Shown in pieces: positions 1 to 6,070 of a DNA stretch of 34,805 bases. The stretch spans positions 1 to 34,805 of the IMG/VR virus record IMGVR_UViG_3300042879_004872; one strand, 5' to 3'. Below the pieces are notes generated by a model. It ran no database searches, was not told the origin of the DNA, and worked only from the letters and a program-made list of their open reading frames with translations. The stretch comes from a virus. A program made the translations under genes and the position numbers. Numbering within the stretch: position 1 is the stretch's first letter; the number at the start of each line of letters is the position of its first letter.

Positions 1-645
1 TATAGCTACACGACAAATGTTTTTGGTATTGGGTATGAACAAAAACATAATGATTCATTATTATTTGGCATTCAATTAAATGGTGCGGTTACAGATCTAA
101 GCGGTGATGCGTCTTCTGGAGAACTAAGAAAGTATTCTTTGGACTTCTTTGCATTGAAAGTTGAAGATGATTGGATTCTAAAGACTAACTTTGGTATGGC
201 CTACAACGAATTTGAAACATCACACTTCATGCGTGGTTTAAATCTATTGAACACAGCATCTACAAAAGGTCATGATACTTGGTTTGTAAATAGACTATAC
301 ACACCAGATATGTATGGATTTAGACCATTTGCTGGTCTAAAATTGGAATACGATTATAGAAAAAGTGTATTTGAAACTGGTCCAACTCTTACTGCGGTAA
401 GACATTCGGGTAGAAGTGACTTTGAAGTCACTGGTCATGGCGGTATTAGATTTGAACAGGATGTCGTTGAAGACTTGACTGGTGTAATTGAAGGTTTGAT
501 TGAGACAAATAAGACAAAGACAGCTTTTGCTGGATTTTCTTATGCCATTGATCAAAACTCTTCTATCATGCTAAAGTATGCAATACAAGAGAAAGAAAGC
601 GTGGTAAATAACATTATCGGAGCACAGATAAGGATAATGTTCTAA
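1..645 (+). CDS. Outer-membrane beta-barrel protein, 5' end missing
   Basis: The frame is open from the first base of the window, so this is the C-terminal 214 residues of a longer protein; the TTG at 139 is not a credible start. The sequence alternates hydrophobic and polar residues in short strands with aromatic girdle positions, and it ends in R-I-M-F, the terminal phenylalanine typical of outer-membrane barrels recognised by the BAM machinery. It resembles an autotransporter-type beta domain. The stop overlaps the start of the next gene (TAATG), so the two are probably co-translated. In a phage such a barrel could alter the infected cell's surface, but the missing N-terminus prevents naming a passenger or function. 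Barrel class is fairly likely; the exact family is unknown. Confidence 0.6.
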   Translation, partial: YSYTTNVFGIGYEQKHNDSLLFGIQLNGAVTDLSGDASSGELRKYSLDFFALKVEDDWILKTNFGMAYNEFETSHFMRGLNLLNTASTKGHDTWFVNRLYTPDMYGFRPFAGLKLEYDYRKSVFETGPTLTAVRHSGRSDFEVTGHGGIRFEQDVVEDLTGVIEGLIETNKTKTAFAGFSYAIDQNSSIMLKYAIQEKESVVNNIIGAQIRIMF

Positions 646-974
646 TGATTAAAATTATAGGATGTTTGCTAGCTCTGGGGCTTTTGTTTAGCCCCAGAGC
701 ATTTGCTGAAGATGATCAGTTTGTTTGGTTATCAAAACCAGTTCTATGTGGTGATACTGCAGATGTCTTGAAAAGCGTGGAAACTAGCGGATTCAAGCCC
801 ACAGCAAAATCTACAATTGTCAGAGATAGCGATGAACGAATTGTAGGAAATTTATATTTTATGACTAAAGATGACGACTTTTTGATAATCGAGATCTTTC
901 ACAAAAAGAGTTGTATAATCAGCATTTCAAAACATTTCATTATGTTCAAACAGAAAAACGAAAATGAACTATAA
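645..974 (+). CDS. Small exported (periplasmic) protein of unknown function
   Basis: The 109-residue product starts with a clear Sec signal peptide: a short basic start (M-I-K), a hydrophobic core (LLALGLLF) and an A-F-A cleavage site near residue 21. The mature part is about 88 residues, mixed alpha/beta, with two cysteines (in VLCGD and KSCII) that could form a disulfide. I do not recognise the family. The ATG overlaps the stop of the upstream barrel gene by one base, suggesting translational coupling and a shared envelope role. A perfect 10-bp inverted repeat lies inside the signal-peptide codons (672-700). The end overlaps a further tiny reading frame. Confidence 0.7.
   Translation: MIKIIGCLLALGLLFSPRAFAEDDQFVWLSKPVLCGDTADVLKSVETSGFKPTAKSTIVRDSDERIVGNLYFMTKDDDFLIIEIFHKKSCIISISKHFIMFKQKNENEL
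672..700 (+). other. Perfect 10-bp inverted repeat (hairpin) inside a coding region
   Basis: GCTCTGGGGC (672-681) and its exact complement GCCCCAGAGC (691-700) are separated by 9 T-rich bases. It starts 27 bases after the ATG of the small exported protein. The stem is strongly GC-rich in an AT-rich neighbourhood. It could limit read-through from the upstream barrel gene, tune translation or protect mRNA. It is not followed by a clear T-run, so a standard intrinsic terminator is not well supported. Confidence 0.55.
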
Positions 975-1068
975 GACATCAGATCTTATAGTGGTGTTAT
1001 GGGCAGGATTCATGATCGGATTAGTATCCGGGATTGGTCTCTGCCTAATTACATTTACTTTGAAGTAG
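964..1068 (+). CDS. 34-residue single-pass membrane peptide (putative)
   Basis: ATG at 964 overlaps the last codons of the preceding gene in another frame, and the frame runs to TAG at 1066-1068. The peptide begins MNYKTSDLIVV and is almost entirely one hydrophobic segment (VVLWAGFMIGLVSGIGLCLI) ending in a single lysine. It is too short for homology judgement, but overlap with the upstream gene, the clean membrane segment and the otherwise unexplained 80-base gap support it. Its end overlaps by 14 bases the convergent end of the adenylate cyclase gene. Similar tiny membrane peptides are common in phage lysis and envelope modules. Function unknown. Confidence 0.45.
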   Translation: MNYKTSDLIVVLWAGFMIGLVSGIGLCLITFTLK

Positions 1069-3133
1069 CACGATACACACCGTCCCAATCAGCGGGTGGT
1101 GGATTCTTGATGTAATCTTCGCAACGTTCAATCATCATTAAATAGTAATTCTTCATTCCACCGTTGAATGCAGTCATGAGTTTTTCACAAGATAACATTG
1201 CTCGCGTAAAGTTCTTTGAGCGATAATCGTCCAACATCATGTTGTGCATCTCACGAAATGGTGCATAGTTCAAGAATTCCATTTCTCTATTTGTACCAAT
1301 CACGGTATAGATGTTGACGCCTTGTTTCTTGCCCTTGACTGCAATTGTGTCAAGTTCGATGACAAAGTATTCATCCGCGACATACTCTGCTGTCTTTGAA
1401 CCAATGACTAGTTTGACTCCGTATGGTTTGCTTTGTCCTTCAAGACGACTAGCAAGGTTGACAGCATCACCGAGGCAAGTATAATCGAAACGCTGATCGC
1501 TTCCCATATTCCCAACAACAACCATACCAGTATTGATACCAAGACCCATGCCGAAAGGAGGAACGCCTTCAGCTGCAATGCTTCTGTTGAATTCATCTAG
1601 ATCTCCTAACATGCTTAGAGCTGTTTTGACTGCATTCTTGGCGTGCTGCTTATCATCAAGCGGAGCATTCCAAAATGCCATTTGTGCATCACCAATATAC
1701 TTATCAAGCGTTCCTTCATTCTCAAGAATCTTTGCTGTCATCGCTGTCATGTAGCGATTCATGATCTGAGTTAGTCCCTGAACATTGTCGCCATAGTGTT
1801 CACTAATCGATGTGAATCCACGAACGTCAGTAAACATGATTGACAATTCTCTACTGTCACCACCAAGCTTCAATAGCTCTGGATTCTTCTGTAGCTTTTC
1901 TACAAGTGCCTTTGAAAGATAGGACTGAAACTGCTTCTTGATTTGTTGCTTTAGTCTAAACTCTCTTGCAAAGTTATTGAAGACTAGCCATGCGAATACT
2001 AGAGTAATTGTAAATAAAGGAAATGAGTAATCAAATAGAATATTCATTTCGTACATATAGAAGCAAAATCCAACGATTCCTGCGGAAATTACGGCAAAGA
2101 AAGGAATTGTTTGCCAGATCTTCAATCTTGGAACAAGTGCCATGAACAATAGTCCAATCAAAGATAGAGTGATCAATTCTATTGCATCGGCATAATCGAA
2201 TCTTGTTAGACTGTCCCCATTGATTAGTGTCGATATCATTGCTGCTTGAACATCGGCAATGTTTTTTGTGCCGTATGGTGTCGGTACGTTTGTAGCAAGT
2301 CCTTGAGCCGAGATCGTTAGGATCACGACCTTGTTTTCAATATCATCCATATGATAGATTAGTCTACGATCAAATTCCTTGTCGTATTTGATCCAGACTC
2401 GTGCATTTGAATCCGTGTTTATGATTTCAAATTGAGGAATGCGAACTGATTCGACACCGTTTATTCCAACCTTCATTTGATAGCTAGTGTCGCCCGTCAA
2501 TGAACGAATGACTTCCAACGAAAGTGTTGGATACAATTCTTCATAGAATCCTTTCTTTGGATTCTTCTTGTCAATTCGAACAACCATAGGTATTCTTCTT
2601 ACGACACCATCCAATTCTCCAGACGCGGCAAGTACGCCAACGCCAACGGCCTTTTCTTCAAACATCTTTAGTGGTCGAACAATTCCATTGAATTTCTGTA
2701 GCCATTTTAGAGGACTCTCACCAACTACTGCAATTCCTCGCGAAGAACCTTCATCATTTGAAGCCTTGTTCGATGGTGCCTGTGATATGACAACACCTTC
2801 TAGTGCATTTGCGAGATCTTCATCTTTACCAAATCTATCTGGCTCCGAGAATATAATTGGCATGACAATCAATGCAGGTTTGAATGCCTTGATCGAATCG
2901 ATTATGAATGCAATTTTATCCCTGGGCCATGGCCATTGACCAAAATTCTCTATATCATCATCCGTAATTTCGACAATTGCAATTTGATCGCTTGGTGTTT
3001 GTCCCTTTTGCACCTGATAATAATCAAACGTCTTTAATCTTGCTATCTCGACAAGCCATCCATCTTGGATTCTTAATGCAATCAAACCAATTAAGACAAG
3101 AAGAACAATCTTCCAAGATGTAAAGAACTTCAT
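1055..3133 (-). CDS. CHASE2-domain transmembrane adenylate cyclase (class III)
   Basis: The 692-residue product has an N-terminal membrane anchor (about 8-20), an extracytoplasmic CHASE2 sensor domain (about 30-310), three predicted membrane helices (about 315-390) and a cytoplasmic class III cyclase domain (about 425-615). Visible catalytic residues are metal-binding Asp436 (FTDVRGF) and Asp482 (KYIGDAQMAFW), adenine-selecting Lys478 and Asp556, and transition-state Asn559 and Arg563 (GDAVNLASRLEG). All are present, so the enzyme should convert ATP to cAMP. CHASE2 cyclases beside FecR-domain proteins are a known bacterial pairing. This is the last gene of the minus-strand curli operon and overlaps the FecR gene by 4 bases. 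An intact cyclase on a phage is unusual. The ligand sensed is unknown. Confidence 0.9.
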   Translation of the reverse strand: MKFFTSWKIVLLVLIGLIALRIQDGWLVEIARLKTFDYYQVQKGQTPSDQIAIVEITDDDIENFGQWPWPRDKIAFIIDSIKAFKPALIVMPIIFSEPDRFGKDEDLANALEGVVISQAPSNKASNDEGSSRGIAVVGESPLKWLQKFNGIVRPLKMFEEKAVGVGVLAASGELDGVVRRIPMVVRIDKKNPKKGFYEELYPTLSLEVIRSLTGDTSYQMKVGINGVESVRIPQFEIINTDSNARVWIKYDKEFDRRLIYHMDDIENKVVILTISAQGLATNVPTPYGTKNIADVQAAMISTLINGDSLTRFDYADAIELITLSLIGLLFMALVPRLKIWQTIPFFAVISAGIVGFCFYMYEMNILFDYSFPLFTITLVFAWLVFNNFAREFRLKQQIKKQFQSYLSKALVEKLQKNPELLKLGGDSRELSIMFTDVRGFTSISEHYGDNVQGLTQIMNRYMTAMTAKILENEGTLDKYIGDAQMAFWNAPLDDKQHAKNAVKTALSMLGDLDEFNRSIAAEGVPPFGMGLGINTGMVVVGNMGSDQRFDYTCLGDAVNLASRLEGQSKPYGVKLVIGSKTAEYVADEYFVIELDTIAVKGKKQGVNIYTVIGTNREMEFLNYAPFREMHNMMLDDYRSKNFTRAMLSCEKLMTAFNGGMKNYYLMMIERCEDYIKNPPPADWDGVYRATSK

Positions 3134-4158
3134 TTTTGTATTATCCTTATTTTATTCACATATGGGGATTCTATGTCATTTATGCCAAATGAAACTGTCG
3201 TATCGCCTTGAGTGATACTAATTGAGTAGTGCTTTTCTTTTTCTATGTTCATTTGAACTTCATTTTCGACATTACGAATAAGCTTGACTTTTGTTTGCGT
3301 GAATATAGTATATATTTGCGTAGATTGATTGAGTCCCGCAACCTTACCCACCGATGATGCATCATATTCATTGAGGACATTTTGTAGTAGATCTATGTCC
3401 AAAAGATTGACATCCAAATCATTGAATTTCAAATTATCCTTGTCGAGATCAGTTGTATCCAGTTCTCGGAATTCAAGAAGATCAATTCGCAACGGATCAT
3501 TCTTACTGTGTTCTTCGTCCTTGTTTTTTTCTGGTTTGGAAACTATCAATAGATTGTTTATTTGACTTTCAGTAAGATTCAATATTGTTGGTTGAGCAGG
3601 CTTTCCTTCACTTGATGCAACATAGGTAGATTGAAATGCCTTGTTTAGTATGACTTGACCCGCATCAGACTCCACCTTGATCTCTCCCACGCTTCCATCA
3701 CGATTTGGTAGAAGAATGACAAGACTTTGACCTATCTCGTCTACTGTCATGCTAAATGATGTTCCACGAACTCCTATCGTGGCTACAGGTGTTTGAATGT
3801 TTATGTTTTCATTGTTGTTTTTGGCAATCGCTCCAGATGCATATCGCACCGTACCAAGAGCAATTTTCATTGACATCTTGCCAGCACCACGATTTGGATC
3901 AAAGACATATTCATCGATGACCAACTTGCTATTTTCCGTGATTGCTACTTGTGTATCATCTTTGAACTTGATATTTGCTCTTGACCGAGCCGTGCGAATT
4001 GTGTCGAGGGATTCTACTTTGCTACCCAAAGAAACATCAACTGACGAGCCAGCTTTTTTATCTACTTGTGCTGGACCCGTCAGTTGAATAAATTCACCAA
4101 TCGGATTGGCTTTTGCTTCAGTCAGACTGAGTAATAGTAGCAGTAAGATTATTGCCAT
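3130..4158 (-). CDS. FecR-domain periplasmic protein
   Basis: The 342-residue product starts with a hydrophobic signal peptide (MAIILLLLLLSLTEAKA, cleavage near 17). Residues about 50-150 form a FecR domain with its recognisable core (IKFKDDTQVAI, then TPVATIGVRGTSF). After about residue 200 comes an acidic, Asp/Leu-rich segment and a final beta-rich region of unknown fold. FecR domains sit in the periplasm and pass signals to membrane partners; outside the iron-citrate system they often accompany CHASE2 cyclases. Here the gene lies directly before such a cyclase, sharing ATGA, so it is the probable periplasmic partner. Its start lies 41 bases inside the end of the curlin gene, which implies translational coupling. 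The domain call is firm; the partnership is inferred. Confidence 0.85.
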   Translation of the reverse strand: MAIILLLLLLSLTEAKANPIGEFIQLTGPAQVDKKAGSSVDVSLGSKVESLDTIRTARSRANIKFKDDTQVAITENSKLVIDEYVFDPNRGAGKMSMKIALGTVRYASGAIAKNNNENINIQTPVATIGVRGTSFSMTVDEIGQSLVILLPNRDGSVGEIKVESDAGQVILNKAFQSTYVASSEGKPAQPTILNLTESQINNLLIVSKPEKNKDEEHSKNDPLRIDLLEFRELDTTDLDKDNLKFNDLDVNLLDIDLLQNVLNEYDASSVGKVAGLNQSTQIYTIFTQTKVKLIRNVENEVQMNIEKEKHYSISITQGDTTVSFGINDIESPYVNKIRIIQK

Positions 4159-4786
4159 TTGTCGTTACGTTCATGACCTTATTGATGCTACCTGATTGAG
4201 AATATGTAAAGTTTCCACCATTTCCGGTATGCGTAATTGTAGCAATATGTGGAATTAGCGGCGTTCCTGTTTGCGTGAAGCTTGTAGTATTTGTGTCGCC
4301 CGTGATGTTCATTGTGAGAGAACCGCCAGTTGAATTCATTAGCAATGTAGTTTGATTGCTATCTCCTGTTACGGTTGCATCTATTATCACATTGCTTTTC
4401 TTTATTGTTATGTCTGTAGTATTATTGTCGCCAATATTGTAGAACTTGGCATTGACGGAAGCACACGCATCTGTATTTCCTGCGTTGCACTTGAACTCCA
4501 TGGTATTTGTACTACCCTCTTGTTTCAAGTCTACAGTATTGTTATTACCATTCAATTCAAAATTGAGTGTGTTTACTGCACCGTCTTGCATGATCGTTAT
4601 ATCGTTGTTGTCGCCATTGATTATTGCTGGCGTCGTTGATGAATTAACCTGATTCAATGCGCCATTTTGTTGCGTGATTGAAAGCGTCAATGCATCACCA
4701 AGTTGATCGATATAGATCTTGCTATCTGTTGCACTAGCGATGTTTGATAACAAAACCATGAACAATGCTGCCCATAGTTTCTTCAT
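4118..4786 (-). CDS. Curlin-repeat secreted fibre protein (CsgA/CsgB-like)
   Basis: The 222-residue product has a signal peptide (MKKLWAALFMVLLSNIASA, cut near 19-20) followed almost entirely by imperfect Asn/Gln/Gly/Thr-rich beta repeats of the kind G-[DN]-x-N-x-x-[TD]-x-x-Q-x-G-x-x-N. Repeats are visible around residues 30-45, 57-72, 78-94, 118-130, 140-175 and 187-220. This is the pattern of curlin amyloid subunits and related minor fibre proteins. Two cysteines (about 100 and 108) interrupt the pattern, which is unusual for a curlin. It sits between CsgG and the FecR protein, overlapping CsgG by 4 bases. The role is inferred to be secretion through CsgG and assembly into a surface fibre; amyloid formation is not proven. 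CsgA versus CsgB cannot be decided. Confidence 0.75.
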   Translation of the reverse strand: MKKLWAALFMVLLSNIASATDSKIYIDQLGDALTLSITQQNGALNQVNSSTTPAIINGDNNDITIMQDGAVNTLNFELNGNNNTVDLKQEGSTNTMEFKCNAGNTDACASVNAKFYNIGDNNTTDITIKKSNVIIDATVTGDSNQTTLLMNSTGGSLTMNITGDTNTTSFTQTGTPLIPHIATITHTGNGGNFTYSQSGSINKVMNVTTNGNNLTATITQSD

Positions 4787-5559
4787 TTATTTCCTTCCTT
4801 TCTTTTCCAAAGACCTTTTCTTTCGCCTTCTCTTATAGTCTCTATTATGCTTTGTTCTATCGCGGCCTTGACTGCGTAGTTTGTTGGTTCATTTACTGCA
4901 AGACCAGTTTCTATTTCAAATGCTCTTGTTCCCATGTCTACAAACTTTAGCGCATCGACTGATGTCTTTACGCTAAGAATTGTCTTCTGTATGGCTACCG
5001 ATGTTAAAACTTCACCAGTTTGTACCGATATCAATCTTAGAAATACTGTAATGATGTCCTGTCTATATTGTGTAGAAACACCAACGCCAAGATATCTTGC
5101 ACCAATTCCACCAGATGTTATGTTTGTATCATAGCTAATAATGCCGCCTTCAGCAATCAATCCTGCAAATAAAAGCGGACGAAGATCTTTTGCGCGTTCA
5201 CCTTCAAATGCTTCACGAGCCGTACGAATAAGTTGGCGTTCCTTGATTAGATTGTCGAGACCAACACGCTCAACGACGCGAAACCATTTTCCTTTACCAA
5301 CATCTTGAAATCCCTTGATCAACCAAGATTCAGCACCTTGTGTTACTGCCGTACTTAGATGAGCTACAGTTTCGCTTGGCTTTCTTTGACCTGTTCTGTC
5401 TAGAAATGAATATACAGCAACTATTAGCGGTTGACCATCTATTTCTTCAATCATATCAAACATGTTTTGTGCTTGAGATGGCATTGATTCTGGTTCAGTT
5501 ACTTGCAATGGAGTCGTGCATCCAGCAAGCATTAGTAACGCGAGAATGTATTTTTTCAT
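4783..5559 (-). CDS. csgG: CsgG, outer-membrane curli secretion channel lipoprotein
   Basis: The 258-residue product begins with a lipoprotein signal (MLAGC, lipidated Cys14). The body follows E. coli CsgG closely: VAVYSFLDRTGQRKPSE, STAVTQGA, ERVGLDNLIKERQLIR, then SGGIGARYLGVGVSTQYRQD, which includes the transmembrane hairpin region, and TGEVLTSVAIQKTILS. CsgG forms a nonameric outer-membrane pore that exports curlin subunits. Length is close to the family's usual 260-280 residues and no gap is visible, so it should be functional. It overlaps csgF by one base and the curlin gene by 4 bases. CsgG homologues have been reported in marine myophages. Alternative roles in a phage include altering envelope permeability or excluding competing phages. 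Confidence 0.95.
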   Translation of the reverse strand: MKKYILALLMLAGCTTPLQVTEPESMPSQAQNMFDMIEEIDGQPLIVAVYSFLDRTGQRKPSETVAHLSTAVTQGAESWLIKGFQDVGKGKWFRVVERVGLDNLIKERQLIRTAREAFEGERAKDLRPLLFAGLIAEGGIISYDTNITSGGIGARYLGVGVSTQYRQDIITVFLRLISVQTGEVLTSVAIQKTILSVKTSVDALKFVDMGTRAFEIETGLAVNEPTNYAVKAAIEQSIIETIREGERKGLWKRKEGNK

Positions 5560-6002
5560 CAGAACTTGAACTCGCCAATTGGAACTTCTACCGTCGTAGT
5601 ATTTCCATTTGATTGAACTATTGAAAGTGTTACTGCATCCGCTGTCTTGACAAAGGATATGGTATTTCCTTCGATAACGACGGAACCAGAATTGCTGGCA
5701 TTTTCACCAAACATTGTATCAACAAGTTGTTTGCTCAATTGAGCATAGATTCTACCTTCTACGTTGAGTATAAACTTCGATAGATTTGAATTGTCTATCT
5801 TTCGTTGCTCGGCTTGTCTTCTTGCTTCTTCTTCAGCTTTTATCTTTTCGCGACGTTGAAATTCCATTGTTTCTATAGTTAGAACGTGCGAAGAATATCC
5901 TACACCACTAAATGAAGGACTTTTGAAGTTGAATTGAAGATTATCGGCTAAAGCATTACCAGAAATCAACAAAAACATGACAAAGAAAGGTGCTTTTCTC
6001 AT
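5559..6002 (-). CDS. csgF: CsgF-like curli assembly factor
   Basis: The 147-residue product carries a signal peptide cut after ALA (residue 19). The mature N-terminus, DNLQFNFKSPSFSG, matches the CsgF start (F-x-F-x-x-P-x-F-x-G), the segment that inserts into the CsgG channel and forms a second constriction. Residues about 45-70 are a charged helical stretch (RREKIKAEEEARRQAEQR), a neck-like helix, followed by a C-terminal beta region ending in F-K-F. CsgF normally couples CsgG to the nucleator CsgB. It is first in the operon, 68 bases from the divergent phage gene at 6071. An AAAGGA lies 9 bases upstream of the ATG on the minus strand. Confidence 0.88.
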   Translation of the reverse strand: MRKAPFFVMFLLISGNALADNLQFNFKSPSFSGVGYSSHVLTIETMEFQRREKIKAEEEARRQAEQRKIDNSNLSKFILNVEGRIYAQLSKQLVDTMFGENASNSGSVVIEGNTISFVKTADAVTLSIVQSNGNTTTVEVPIGEFKF

Positions 6003-6028
6003 GATGACGAGTCCTTTCTTGCAATTAT

Positions 6029-6036
6029 TATTTAGG
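6029..6036 (-). promoter_or_regulatory. Weak late-promoter-like element for the curli operon
   Basis: On the minus strand this reads CCTAAATA, matching six of eight positions of the T4 late element TATAAATA, about 27 bases before the csgF start. It immediately abuts the plus-strand element at 6036-6043, which would make the 68-base intergenic space a divergent late control region. This is weak evidence from sequence similarity only. No good sigma-70 -35/-10 pair was seen on this strand. Confidence 0.25.
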
Positions 6037-6043
6037 ATAAATA
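6036..6043 (+). promoter_or_regulatory. T4-type late promoter (GATAAATA)
   Basis: GATAAATA differs from the T4 late consensus TATAAATA only at the first base and lies 27 bases before the ATG at 6071. In T4 such elements are read by the phage sigma-like factor gp55. The same element, exact, precedes the genes at 10796, 23295 and 34443, so a shared late signal is likely. Confidence 0.55.
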
Positions 6044-6070
6044 TTGATGTAACTACACATTTGGTGGGTA

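Noticed and set aside
139-645. Complete 168-residue gene starting with TTG at 139
   Set aside because: The same frame is open to base 1 with barrel-like sequence throughout, so this is the end of a truncated gene and the TTG is an internal leucine codon.
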